Assembly (NCBI GenBank): GCA_013698525.1
Contig: JACCSM010000472.1
Span: 1-16,197, forward strand
DNA: 16,197 nt
From: Rubrobacteraceae bacterium
GTDB taxonomy: Bacteria > Actinomycetota > Rubrobacteria > Rubrobacterales > Rubrobacteraceae
Direction: 5' to 3'
Shown: one piece after another, positions 7,228-14,607 of the stretch
Layout of the letters: each line of letters begins with the position of its first letter
Numbering within the stretch: position 1 is the stretch's first letter
Notes under the pieces: generated by a model
Databases searched by the model: none
The model's input: only the letters and a program-made list of their open reading frames with translations
Told to the model about the DNA's origin: nothing
Translations under genes and position numbers: made by a program

Positions 7228-7971
7228 ATGATGGATCCCCGTACCGTAGGACGGATCAGGCTCGCGTTGACCCTGGCCATCTTGGCGGCGTTCGGGCTCG
7301 CCTACCTCTTCTCGGCGGCGTTCCGCTCGGAGGTGGACCGGGCCGCAACGCTCTTGGGCCGGGGGGACGTTTCGGGTCTCAGGGACTACATCCTCTCGTT
7401 CGGGCTGTGGGCGCCGGTCGTCTCGGCTTCGTTGATGGTTTTGCAGGCCCTCGTGGCTCCCTTGCCGGCTTTCGTCCTGACCTTCGCCAACGGTTTGGCT
7501 TTCGGGACCTTTTGGGGAGGAATGTTGAGCCTCGCCAGCGCAAGCCTGGCGGCCGCTTTGAGCTTCGGGATCTCGCGGGCGCTCGGACGCGGGGTCGTTG
7601 GGGCACTGGTCGGGAACACGAGCCTGGAGTCAGCGGATCGCTGGTTGTCACGCTGGGGCGCGTACGCGGTCCTCGTCGCCCGCCTGATACCCGTAATTTC
7701 TTTCGACGTCATCTCCTTCGCCGCCGGCCTCACCCGGATAAGGTTCTGGTGGTTCATGGCCGCCACGGTCGTCGGCATGGCCCCCGCGACCTTCGTCTAC
7801 TCCTACCTGGGAGGACGGGCGCCGCAGTACGTCCGGGTGCTGTTGGTCGTGTTCGGCGTCGTGATCGCCGGGGCGGTGGTGGCCGCCATCGTCCGACGGC
7901 GAAAACAAGGCAAGCCGGTGCCTCTGAGCGAGGAAAGAGATACCATTGAAGAGGATGAACCAGGCCGTTGA
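7228..7971 (+). CDS. TVP38/TMEM64 family membrane protein (YdjX/YdjZ-like)
   Basis: Polytopic inner-membrane protein of the VTT/DedA-like superfamily, 247 aa from ATG 7228. Landmarks: the first helix LALTLAILAAFGLAYLF, re-entrant-type segment LPAFVLTFANGLAFGTFWGG, and the conserved VLVARLIPVISFDVISFAAG with the Arg-x2-Pro element, followed by FWWFMAATVVGMAPATFVYS. The basic C-terminus (RRRKQGK) is cytoplasmic. The frame is open from GTG 7168; I prefer ATG 7228 (or 7231) because a TATTTT at 7195-7200 could be a -10 box, but GTG 7168 and GTG 7210 are possible. It overlaps the ATPase start by 26 bp, so the two are coupled. VTT proteins are linked to lipid or small-solute movement; no specific role is shown here. 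Confidence 0.85.
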   Translation: MMDPRTVGRIRLALTLAILAAFGLAYLFSAAFRSEVDRAATLLGRGDVSGLRDYILSFGLWAPVVSASLMVLQALVAPLPAFVLTFANGLAFGTFWGGMLSLASASLAAALSFGISRALGRGVVGALVGNTSLESADRWLSRWGAYAVLVARLIPVISFDVISFAAGLTRIRFWWFMAATVVGMAPATFVYSYLGGRAPQYVRVLLVVFGVVIAGAVVAAIVRRRKQGKPVPLSEERDTIEEDEPGR

Positions 7972-9004
7972 CAGAAGCGCCCGCCTGCAACTCGAAGACC
8001 TCTCGCATCGCTACCCGAGGACCGGGGAGCCGGCCTTGTCGGGCCTTTCGCTCTCGGTGGAGCCGGGAGAGCTCGTGGCCTTCCTCGGGCCTTCGGGCTG
8101 TGGGAAAACGACGGCGCTCAAGGTGATCGCCGGCCTCCTGCGGCCCACGTCCGGGGATGTGTTGGTGGACGGTCGTTCGGTACTGGGCGTGCCGCCGGAG
8201 AGCCGGGGAATGGCGATGGTCCTCCAAAAACCCCTCCTCTTCCCGCACATGAGCGTGGAGGCGAACGTCGGCTTCGGGCTCAGGATGCGGAACGTCTCCA
8301 AGGATCGGATCGGACGCCGGGTCGGGACGGCGCTCCGGCAGGTCCGGATGGAGGGCTTCGCGGATCGCCGTCCCAACGAGCTCTCCGGCGGGCAGCAGCA
8401 GCGCGTGGCGCTGGCGCGCGCGCTCATCACCGAGCCGCGCCTTTTGCTCTTGGACGAGCCCTTGAGCGCCCTCGACGCCAACCTGCGCGAGGAGATGCGG
8501 GGCCTCGTGAAGGAGATACAGCGAGAAGGCGGCTACACGACCGTTTTCGTCACCCACGACCAGGAGGAGGCCGTGGTGCTGGCCGACCGCATCGCCCTCC
8601 TCTTCGAGGGCGGGCTCCACATGTACGATAAGCCTCGGGCCTTCTACGACCGTCCGGCGAGCCGCCGGGTGGCCGGGTTCTTCGGCGCCACCAACTTCAT
8701 CCGGGGTTGGGCCAGGAACAGCGCGGTCGAGACGCCGCTGGGGCACCTGAAGCTCGCAAGAAATGCGCCGCCGGGGGACATCACCCTGACAATTCGTCCC
8801 GAAGCCGTACGTCTGGAGGGCGGCGAGAATTCCTTCCCGGCGCGCGTCACCGAGGTCGCCTACCTCGGTACCCGAGTGGCATGCAGCTTGGACGCGGCCG
8901 GCGTCGAGCTCCAGGTCGCCCTGCCGCCCCAGGCGAGGCCGCACGAGGGAGAAGAGGTTACGGCCCGGCTGCCCGCTGGGTCGCTGTGGGCGCTCGAAGA
9001 GTAG
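7946..9004 (+). CDS. ABC transporter ATP-binding protein (YnjD-like, with TOBE domain)
   Basis: ATPase subunit, 352 aa, probably energising the YnjB/YnjC-like importer. The Walker A is GPSGCGKTT (48-56), Q-loop Gln94, signature LSGGQQQR (146-153), Walker B LLLLDE (166-171), D-loop SALD and H-loop His204 in THDQEEA, all intact. A C-terminal TOBE-like domain begins near ITLTIRPEAVRLEGG. That makes it longer than E. coli YnjD and similar to the Fe3+/thiamine/molybdate-class ATPases. The TTG start at 7946 has GAGGAAAGAG six bases upstream; ATG 7955 is possible but has AGAGG touching the start codon. It overlaps the TVP38 gene, so ATPase and VTT protein are translationally coupled while the permeases lie 1.4 kb upstream. 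Confidence 0.92.
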   Translation: MKRMNQAVDRSARLQLEDLSHRYPRTGEPALSGLSLSVEPGELVAFLGPSGCGKTTALKVIAGLLRPTSGDVLVDGRSVLGVPPESRGMAMVLQKPLLFPHMSVEANVGFGLRMRNVSKDRIGRRVGTALRQVRMEGFADRRPNELSGGQQQRVALARALITEPRLLLLDEPLSALDANLREEMRGLVKEIQREGGYTTVFVTHDQEEAVVLADRIALLFEGGLHMYDKPRAFYDRPASRRVAGFFGATNFIRGWARNSAVETPLGHLKLARNAPPGDITLTIRPEAVRLEGGENSFPARVTEVAYLGTRVACSLDAAGVELQVALPPQARPHEGEEVTARLPAGSLWALEE

Positions 9005-9012
9005 CCCCGAAG

Positions 9013-9591
9013 CTACCCTTTGTCGGGAGCCCCGTCGGAGCTTTTCCGCCTAGCCGAGATCCTCTTTACGAGTAGCCCCGCGATGGTCAGGAGCATGAGC
9101 CCGTGGCTGACGAGAAAGAACTCTCGCCCGTAGTAGGTGGAGTTGTAGTAGGAGACGGGGCTCGACCACTCCCAATCGGAGATGGGCCAGAACAGCGGCT
9201 GGGTGTCGTCCACGTGGGTGAGGAAGTCGGCGATGGTGTGCCCGAACCATCCGAGCAGGAACCAGAGAAGTATCCTCCGGGTGTCGCGCCTCCCGAGACC
9301 AAGCACACGGTAGAGGATCAGGAGCAGCATCACGGGGACGGCGGAGTGGAGCGCGCTGCCCGTCGCGCCGAAGGGGCCGGTGAAGTAGATGGAGTCGAGT
9401 ATTCCCTCGGAGTGCATGGCACCCCATCGGTCCCGCAGATAGTCCGCCCCGACATAGTAGGCCGCTCCGGCAAAGGCCGGCAGGTCTGGCAACGCCGCCC
9501 CCACGGCGCCCGCGATGCCGACGGCACGCCCCGCCTTGACGCCGTGCTTACCCAGGGCCCAGGTGAAGAACGAGTGTGAGTAAGTCTCCAT
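9013..9591 (-). CDS. YdjM-like (DUF457-type) membrane protein, putative metal-dependent hydrolase
   Basis: 192-aa membrane protein with the His/Asp pattern of LexA-regulated YdjM-like proteins: YSHSFFTW at residues 4-11, ALPDLPA, ALHSAVPVMLL, and WFGHTIADFLTHVDD. These residues lie next to membrane helices and are thought to coordinate metal in the family. ATG 9591 aligns with the start of the paralogue immediately upstream. There is no clear SD, but the paralogue's stop lies 11 bp before the ATG, so translational coupling is likely. It ends 8 bp from the convergent ATPase gene. Function unknown; a 'hydrolase' label comes only from family naming. Confidence 0.75.
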   Translation of the reverse strand: METYSHSFFTWALGKHGVKAGRAVGIAGAVGAALPDLPAFAGAAYYVGADYLRDRWGAMHSEGILDSIYFTGPFGATGSALHSAVPVMLLLILYRVLGLGRRDTRRILLWFLLGWFGHTIADFLTHVDDTQPLFWPISDWEWSSPVSYYNSTYYGREFFLVSHGLMLLTIAGLLVKRISARRKSSDGAPDKG

Positions 9592-9602
9592 GACGGGGAA
9601 GT

Positions 9603-10117
9603 TTAACCTGGCTTCGGAGAGTTGCGTGAGGTGATGCGGGCCGCCACGAAGAGCAAGGTGCCGTGCTCCGCTAGCGCGAAGGGGAGGCCGTGGCGGGCGC
9701 GGTTCCAGTAAGAGACGGGTCCCCGGAAACGCCGCCGGGAGAGCGGCCAGAGGATCAGACGAGCGTCCTCGGCGTGGGTGAGCGCGTCGGCCAGCACGTG
9801 CCCCAACCATCCCAGAAAGAACGCCGCCGACCGGCGTTTGCCCGTGCCGGATGTCAGGCAGAGTGCGAGCAACAGGATCGCCGGCAGCGCCGAGTGCAGG
9901 GCAGCGTCCGGCTCGCCGAAAGGTTCCTTTTCGCACGCCTCCTCGCAGAGCTCTCGCCTTGTGGCCACCGTCGCCACCGCGCGCCGACGGCCCCGGCGAT
10001 GGCGGGGAGGTCCGGGAGCGCCGCACCCAGAGCGCCCCACGCCGCGACGTCCGGCCCTGAGGGCACGAGGCGTCTCGCGGCGGCCCAGGTGAGAAGCGCG
10101 TGAGAGTAGGTTCGCAC
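9603..10117 (-). pseudogene. Frameshifted paralogue of the adjacent YdjM-like gene
   Basis: A tandem copy of the 9013-9591 gene split between two frames. From GTG 10117: VRTYSHALLTWAAARRL ... ALPDLPAIAGAVGAR. Near 9978, in the run ggcgcgcggtgg, the reading must step back one base. It then continues VATVATRRELCEEACEKEP, DAALHSALPAILLLALCLTS, FFLGWLGHVLADALTHAED and on to TAA at 9605-9603. All motifs of the intact paralogue are present in both parts, so the lesion is a single lost base. It may be a recent pseudogene, a sequencing error in a GC run, or (less likely) a -1 frameshift site. An upstream ATG at 10147 is an alternative start. Confidence 0.7.
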
Positions 10118-10125
10118 GTTGCGGA

Positions 10126-10155
10126 TTGTACGCTCCGCGCTCTCCATCGTATACA
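10126..10155 (+). promoter_or_regulatory. Sigma-70-type promoter candidate for the SelD-associated flavoprotein
   Basis: TTGTAC at 10126-10131 and TATACA at 10150-10155 are separated by 18 bp. The predicted start of transcription lies about 14 nt before ATG 10176. The pair lies in the gap between divergent genes. Confidence 0.45.
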
Positions 10156-10175
10156 TTTCGGTGATGGTGATCTCG

Positions 10176-11294
10176 ATGCCTGACAGCAGACGCAATAAAC
10201 GCCTGGTCTTTGCCGGGGGCGGGCACGCGCACCTGTACTCCCTGGCGCGAACGGGGAAGCTGGTCCGGCGGGGCTTCGACGTCACGCTCGTGGATCGTTC
10301 GCCCTACCTCTACTACTCGGGGATGGCGACCGGCGTCATCTCTGGCGTCTACGCGCCGGACGAGCACCGCATAGACCTCCGCCGGCTCGTCGAGGAGGGC
10401 GGAGGAAAGTTCGTCGAGGGCCGGATAACGGAGATCCGGGCAAAGAGCAAAGAGCTCGTCCTCGAAACCGGCGAGGAGATCCGTTACGATGCCGCCTCCT
10501 TCTGCCTGGGCAGCGAGATCCCGTGGGACGGCCTGGCGGAGGACGAGACGGGCGTGGTCCGCGTCAAGCCCATCGAGAACACCAACGAGATACGTCGCCG
10601 GCTGCTGGCTTTCGACGGGGACCGGGCGCCCAGAGTCCTCGTCGTCGGTGGGGGAGCCGCCGGCTGCGAGGTGGCGGCCAACACCCTGGCGCTGCTCGAC
10701 CGGCTGGGCCTCGAAGGCGACCTGACGGTCGTCCACGAGGGCGAGTCACTCCTACCGAGCGCCCCCAAGAGGGCGCGGGCACAGATCCTCCGTTCCCTGC
10801 GCGAAAGAGGCGCAAAGGTCCTCGCGAGTACCCTCGTCACCCACCTCGGCGACGGTGTAGCGCGAACCGATAACGGACGTGAGATCCCTTACGACCTATC
10901 GGTGCTGTCGGTCGGGGTCTCTCCTCCGGGCGTCTTCCGCGCTTCGGGCCTCCCCACCGGCGACAACGGCGGCCTCTGGGTGGACCGTCACTTGCGGAGT
11001 ATCGGCGACGAGCGCCTCTTCGGTGGCGGTGATTGCGTCTCCTTCCGCGGAGAGGCCCTACCCAAGCTCGGCGTCTTCGCCGTTCGCCAGGGACCCGTGA
11101 TCTTTCGCAACCTCCAGGCCGTTCTCCGACACGAGCCACTCGAGGAGTACAGACCCCAAAAGCGCTTCCTGTACGTCCTCAATCTTGGCGACGGCGACGG
11201 CCTCGCCGTTTACGGACCTTTTGCGTGGCGCGGGAAGCTCGCCTGGAAACTCAAGAATCGCATAGACGAAAAATTCGTCGAAGAGTACCGGTGA
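10176..11294 (+). CDS. NDH-like flavoprotein of the SelD-N-terminal-fusion family
   Basis: FAD/NAD(P)-binding oxidoreductase, 372 aa from ATG 10176 (weak GGTGAT upstream; the frame is open from 10119). The N-terminus LVFAGGGHAHLYSLA (residues 10-24) has the GGGHAH variant of the dinucleotide motif. SPYLYYSGMATGVISGVYAP and DEHRIDLRRL follow. This is the pattern I know from proteins fused to, or encoded beside, selenide-water dikinase (TIGR03169, 'Nterm_to_SelD'). A second Rossmann motif, VLVVGGGAAGCEVAANTLAL, would bind NAD(P)H. There is no redox-active CxxxxC. The C-terminal dikinase domain is absent: the protein ends at KFVEEYR. Type II NADH dehydrogenase-like activity is possible; the electron acceptor is unknown. 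Its link to selenium is by family only. Confidence 0.8.
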   Translation: MPDSRRNKRLVFAGGGHAHLYSLARTGKLVRRGFDVTLVDRSPYLYYSGMATGVISGVYAPDEHRIDLRRLVEEGGGKFVEGRITEIRAKSKELVLETGEEIRYDAASFCLGSEIPWDGLAEDETGVVRVKPIENTNEIRRRLLAFDGDRAPRVLVVGGGAAGCEVAANTLALLDRLGLEGDLTVVHEGESLLPSAPKRARAQILRSLRERGAKVLASTLVTHLGDGVARTDNGREIPYDLSVLSVGVSPPGVFRASGLPTGDNGGLWVDRHLRSIGDERLFGGGDCVSFRGEALPKLGVFAVRQGPVIFRNLQAVLRHEPLEEYRPQKRFLYVLNLGDGDGLAVYGPFAWRGKLAWKLKNRIDEKFVEEYR

Positions 11295-11437
11295 CGGATC
11301 GGCGAGCGCCCGGTTCTCGTGCCGTTATCCTTCTCATCATTCCCACGGTCATTCGGGAGAGGAAGCGTCAACGGACCCGACGCCGGCGAGAGGTTCGGGC
11401 GGGCCGGAGCACTCGTGGGCTTGCGTCGTGAGGTCTC

Positions 11438-11656
11438 CTATACCGGATGCGTGATGGTTGGGTCGATCCACTCGTAGTCGCAAGCGCGGCAGCGCCAATC
11501 GGGGTCGTCCTCCCCGGACGGGTAACCGGCCAGGAGAAACTCCCACTTCCCTTGCTCCGATCCCACGGACTCTGGACCGGGCGTGGCGTCTCGCGCCACC
11601 GGGATCACGCGGGGTGACCCGCAAGCTGGGCACGTGGCCTTTGTCCAATTAGTCAC
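11438..11656 (-). CDS. Small zinc-ribbon protein, 72 aa, hypothetical
   Basis: Two CxxC pairs frame the protein: CPACGS near the N-terminus (Cys9/Cys12) and CRAC near the C-terminus, before DYEWIDPTITHPV. This is a zinc-ribbon layout, with a Gly/Pro/Glu-rich middle. Start is GTG 11656. A TAGAAT box at 11668-11663 (minus) sits six bases before it, so transcription should begin at or next to the start codon and the mRNA would be leaderless. No SD is present, which agrees. I do not recognise a specific function. Confidence 0.6.
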   Translation of the reverse strand: MTNWTKATCPACGSPRVIPVARDATPGPESVGSEQGKWEFLLAGYPSGEDDPDWRCRACDYEWIDPTITHPV

Positions 11657-11662
11657 GAGAAC

Positions 11663-11668
11663 ATTCTA
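11663..11668 (-). promoter_or_regulatory. -10 box giving a probable leaderless transcript
   Basis: TAGAAT on the minus strand is six bases upstream of the GTG start at 11656. No convincing -35 is seen. Same hexamer as in the promoter elements at 1417-1422 and 13074-13079. Confidence 0.4.
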
Positions 11669-11721
11669 CCCGCCCAGCGGAGAGCGGTCGCTACGTGTCC
11701 CGACCGTGATGGGCAAAATGC

Positions 11722-11727
11722 TACAAT
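11722..11727 (+). promoter_or_regulatory. -10 box candidate for the 91-aa membrane protein
   Basis: TACAAT at 11722-11727 lies 36 bp upstream of ATG 11764. The sequence at the -35 position is not close to consensus. Confidence 0.35.
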
Positions 11728-11763
11728 GAAGATCAGGAGAACCGAAAGGGAGGCGCGGACCGG

Positions 11764-12039
11764 ATGAAGGCTAGCTTGAAGCAACAACTATCCCAGGGCG
11801 CGGCGCTCTGCGGGGTTCCAACAGGCATCGGCTCGGTCGATATGCTGGGGAACCTCTCGCCCGGCGAGGTTTTGCCTCCGGCGTTGGTGCTGGCGGCGTT
11901 CGCGGGTGCCGGGGTGTGGATGTTCCGGCGGTGGGGTGGTTCTAAGCCCACGCAGGTTCCAATCGAAGCTTCTCTGGAACAGGCTTCCGCGGAAGAATCA
12001 AAAGAGTCTCGAGAAGAGCGTGAACTGGTAAACGTTTAG
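11764..12039 (+). CDS. Small single-pass membrane protein, 91 aa, hypothetical
   Basis: ATG 11764 follows GAAAGGGAGG with about nine bases between, a good ribosome-binding site. One membrane helix, LPPALVLAAFAGAGVWMF (about residues 37-54), is followed by a positive RRW stop-transfer and a Glu/Ser-rich cytoplasmic tail (SAEESKESREERELV). The N-terminal 35 residues would be outside. No family recognised. It is monocistronic, ending 15 bp before a strong hairpin terminator. Confidence 0.6.
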   Translation: MKASLKQQLSQGAALCGVPTGIGSVDMLGNLSPGEVLPPALVLAAFAGAGVWMFRRWGGSKPTQVPIEASLEQASAEESKESREERELVNV

Positions 12040-12054
12040 ACTCTGCCGGAAAAG

Positions 12055-12091
12055 AAGAGGGCCAGGAGAAGCCGCTTCTCTTGGCCCTCTT
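12055..12091. terminator. Bidirectional intrinsic terminator between convergent genes
   Basis: A 17-bp stem (12055-12071 with 12075-12091) has one G-U wobble and a three-base ccg loop. It stands between the 3' ends of the 91-aa protein gene (plus) and the eight-helix protein gene (minus). On the minus strand it is followed by CTTTTCC, a short U-run; on the plus side there is none, so termination is probably better for the minus-strand transcript. Confidence 0.8.
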
Positions 12092-12104
12092 CGCGTCTCC
12101 TTGA

Positions 12105-13043
12105 TTAACTGCTGGGCGCGCTCACGCTCCTCGGCTGCCTCTGCGTAATCGCGTATACGATCCCCGAAACGACTATCACGATGGCCGAAAGCAGCGATAA
12201 ATAGGCCGCTAGGCCGATCCCCACGTCGCCGCTGCCGAAGGGTGGCTCGATGATTCGGTAGAAGATCCGGGAGGCCGAGATGAGGCCTAATACTGCTACC
12301 AGCCCGCCCAAGGCCATCGGATTCAGCGGGGCTCGACCGCGAGCGACGGCCCAAACAAGACCGACGACCGCCAGGGTGATCGCCAGGATCAAGCTGCTGG
12401 TGTGGGGCGTCGGTAGCCAGCCGCTCCAATTTACCTCTCCGTCGTCTCCCATGGTCGTGAAGAAGGTGAAGAAGGTGTAGCCGAATATGAACTGGCCCAG
12501 GGCTCCCAGGGCTGCCAGGCCGATCCAGGGGTTAGCGCCGCTCTGTGTTGGCGCCACCCAGGGTCTGGCCGCCGTCTCCCGGGCGATCCGGCTTCTAGCG
12601 TGAAGAAACCCGCCGAGCGTCACCGCCAGACAACCGAAAAAGGCTAGCCAGATCCCGATCAAGAGGTCTGCCGACGCGGCCTCGGAGGGGGAGCAGTAGT
12701 ACAGGCAACCGGACCCGAGTATCCCCGCGTTCGCCGGAACGTCGCCCTCGAAGGGCGGTACGATCATCCGGTAGCCCACCTGCAAGGTGGCGAGAAGCCC
12801 CACCACGCCCACGATCAAGCCCACGCTCCGACCCCGGACGGGGTTGCGTCCGAGCGCCGTGACGGCGAACATGATGATCGCCGCCAGCGCGGAGAGGAGG
12901 ATGAGATCGGAGGCGTGCGGAATCCCGAACCAGGCGTCTTTCCGCTCGCCCTGGGCTATATAGAAGTCAGGGCCTACCAAAGCTATGAGCTGGAGCACGG
13001 AACCAGCCAATGCCAACCAGAGACCCGGCGTTATCCTTCGCAT
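12105..13043 (-). CDS. Internally duplicated eight-helix membrane protein, hypothetical
   Basis: 312-aa integral membrane protein, ATG 13043 preceded by a perfect AAGGAGG. It consists of two related halves of about four helices each. The first (residues 5-150) carries HASDLILL at 43 and YRMIVPPF at 91. The second (171-302) carries HTSSLILA at 214 and YRIIEPPF at 262, with similar spacing. The YR-x-I-x-PPF motif lies at the end of the third helix in each half, before an outside loop. A long loop between helices 3 and 4 of the first half holds two cysteines (GCLYYCS). No signal peptide or catalytic motif is seen and I do not recognise the family. It has its own promoter element, near-identical to that of the family-5 binding protein. 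Confidence 0.75.
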   Translation of the reverse strand: MRRITPGLWLALAGSVLQLIALVGPDFYIAQGERKDAWFGIPHASDLILLSALAAIIMFAVTALGRNPVRGRSVGLIVGVVGLLATLQVGYRMIVPPFEGDVPANAGILGSGCLYYCSPSEAASADLLIGIWLAFFGCLAVTLGGFLHARSRIARETAARPWVAPTQSGANPWIGLAALGALGQFIFGYTFFTFFTTMGDDGEVNWSGWLPTPHTSSLILAITLAVVGLVWAVARGRAPLNPMALGGLVAVLGLISASRIFYRIIEPPFGSGDVGIGLAAYLSLLSAIVIVVSGIVYAITQRQPRSVSAPSS

Positions 13044-13062
13044 GCAACCTCCTTGTGTTTTT

Positions 13063-13089
13063 CCCTGCTTTCCATTCTACTGGAAGCTC
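13063..13089 (-). promoter_or_regulatory. Promoter element for the eight-helix protein, copy of that at 1413-1432
   Basis: The 20 bases at 13070-13089 (plus: ttccattctactggaagctc) are identical to 1413-1432. A TCCCT block also recurs at the same distance. On the minus strand TAGAAT (13079-13074) would be the -10, giving a leader of about 24 nt containing AAGGAGG. The palindrome here is weaker (5-bp arms TTCCA/TGGAA). The -35 region is not conserved. Confidence 0.5.
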
Positions 13090-13142
13090 CATCGCCTTGC
13101 GGCGAAGTATGCTCCCGAGGACCGTGCGTGACGCCTGGATGC

Positions 13143-13886
13143 TTACTTTTCTCTGGAAGACGTAGTGTCGCCCCGAGCGCGGCGCTTGAGGTACATCGAG
13201 AGGAGGAGGCTTCCGGCGAAGATGAGCGCCGACGTCAGGAGGAGCAGGGGATGTAGCCTCGGCATCTCGCCGGTGAAATCGCCCTCGACCGAGGCTCCGA
13301 ACAGCACGAAAGAGAGCGTGCCGGGCAACGAGCCCAGCACGGTCGCCAGGATGAAGGGCGTCCAGCGGATCTTCAGGGAGCCCGCCAGGTAGTTGACGAG
13401 ATCGTACGGGGCGTAGACGAGCCGCATCATCAGCACCGACTCGAAACCGTTTTCGCGCAGCCGTTCCGTGTAGCGCCGTGTCATGCCGGTCGCTCGCTCG
13501 GAGTCCAGAAGCCTGCCTCCGAAGTAGCGGCCCACCACGTAGGCGATGCTCGCCGAGATGTTGCTTCCAAGGATCACGAGGAGGGTGCCCAGGACCGGAC
13601 CGAACACGAACCCGGCCGCCAGGGTGAGCAGGCTGGCCGGGAAGAGCACCAGCGGACGCGCCGCGTAGAGCGCGACGTAGACCAAAGGCCCCAGGGTGCT
13701 GCTCGTCATGAGCTCCACCAGCCGTTGCACGGCTTCCAGCGGGGACACGCCATGCTGCCAGGCGTACCAGTAGTAGCCGCCGAGCAGCCCGCACCACAGG
13801 AACAGCGCCGTGAGCCTCCGGCCATGCCTACGCACGAACGGAGGGCGCTTGGCCGCAGGTTCGTGTGGCTTGACCTCCGGCCTCAC
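13143..13886 (-). CDS. TVP38/TMEM64 family membrane protein, second copy
   Basis: 247-aa polytopic membrane protein of the VTT family, only distantly like the one at 7228. A basic N-terminus precedes helix LTALFLWCGLLGGYYWYAW. The VTT core runs from RPLVLFPASLLTLAAGFVFG and PVLGTLLVILGSNISASIAY to VLMMRLVYAPYDLVNYLAGS, with LATVLGSLPGTLSFVLFG after it. The R-x3-P pattern resembles the conserved R-x2-P motif. GTG 13886 has AAAGAGG seven bases upstream. It lies 12 bp downstream of the FmdE-family gene on the same strand and is surely in its operon. Function in that context is unknown. Confidence 0.85.
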   Translation of the reverse strand: MRPEVKPHEPAAKRPPFVRRHGRRLTALFLWCGLLGGYYWYAWQHGVSPLEAVQRLVELMTSSTLGPLVYVALYAARPLVLFPASLLTLAAGFVFGPVLGTLLVILGSNISASIAYVVGRYFGGRLLDSERATGMTRRYTERLRENGFESVLMMRLVYAPYDLVNYLAGSLKIRWTPFILATVLGSLPGTLSFVLFGASVEGDFTGEMPRLHPLLLLTSALIFAGSLLLSMYLKRRARGDTTSSREK

Positions 13887-13898
13887 GGACGCGCCTCT

Positions 13899-14519
13899 TT
13901 ACCGTTCTCTCTCGAAGCAGGCCAGGCAGAGCTTCTTACCCTCCAGCCTCCGAACCCGAGTCTCCATGGTGAGTTCTCCGCATCCGGCGCAGGCGACGGA
14001 GTTGTGGATGCGAGCCATCGACGGTATCTGCGCGTCCTCCAGCTCTTCGACGGCGTGGAGTTCCTCCTCGGGCGCTAGCAAGATGGCCTCGACGCGGTTC
14101 GCCCGCAACTCTTTGTATCGAGTTCGCTCTTCGTCCGTGGCGCTCCCTTCGCGCACTTTGGTGGAGAGTTCGTTGTGCTCCGGGCTCCGGTCGAACGCTC
14201 CGGGTTGGGTGGAGACGCGAACTGCCTTGCCATCCGAACGCCGGACGAAGGTGTAGGCATTCTTGCCGTAGTCCAGGTGGATCAGGTTCCCCTTGCCGAA
14301 CGTGCAGCCGGTGAGGTACTGGATCGCGTCCACCCCGCACATGTCCGTCTCCGTAAGCGCGACGACCTCCTCGTCGGAGGAGTGCGGACCCACCTCGCGA
14401 AGCGCGATCTCGGCGGCCCTGATTCCCATCGCCAGCCCCGGACACATGTGGCCGTGAAAGCGCACGATCTCTTCCACCGCCGTAGGATCTACGACGGTTC
14501 CGCTCCTCTGCTCTGCCAT
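13899..14519 (-). CDS. FmdE-family zinc-ribbon protein
   Basis: 206-aa soluble protein of the formylmethanofuran dehydrogenase subunit E-like (FmdE) family. Landmarks: FHGHMCPGLAMGIRAA (residues 21-36, with His22, His24, Cys26) and the pair Cys61/Cys72 in TDMCGVDAIQYLTGCTFGKG. A C-terminal zinc ribbon is made by Cys177/Cys180 and Cys198/Cys201 (CAGC...CLAC). The His/Cys set is the family's metal site; in methanogens the name comes from an operon with a Mo/W enzyme, but most bacterial members have no known role. ATG 14519 is preceded by GAAAGGA; the frame is open further upstream to 14612 but lacks an SD there. It shares its upstream region, with a MerR-type dyad, with the divergent regulator, so it is a likely regulatory target. 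Confidence 0.88.
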   Translation of the reverse strand: MAEQRSGTVVDPTAVEEIVRFHGHMCPGLAMGIRAAEIALREVGPHSSDEEVVALTETDMCGVDAIQYLTGCTFGKGNLIHLDYGKNAYTFVRRSDGKAVRVSTQPGAFDRSPEHNELSTKVREGSATDEERTRYKELRANRVEAILLAPEEELHAVEELEDAQIPSMARIHNSVACAGCGELTMETRVRRLEGKKLCLACFERER

Positions 14520-14607
14520 GGCTTGATCCTTTCGTCCTGGTACCCGAAGGATACATGAACGTAGTGATGCCGCGAGCAGGGCTAACATCTTTATTTTCGT
14601 ACGGCTC

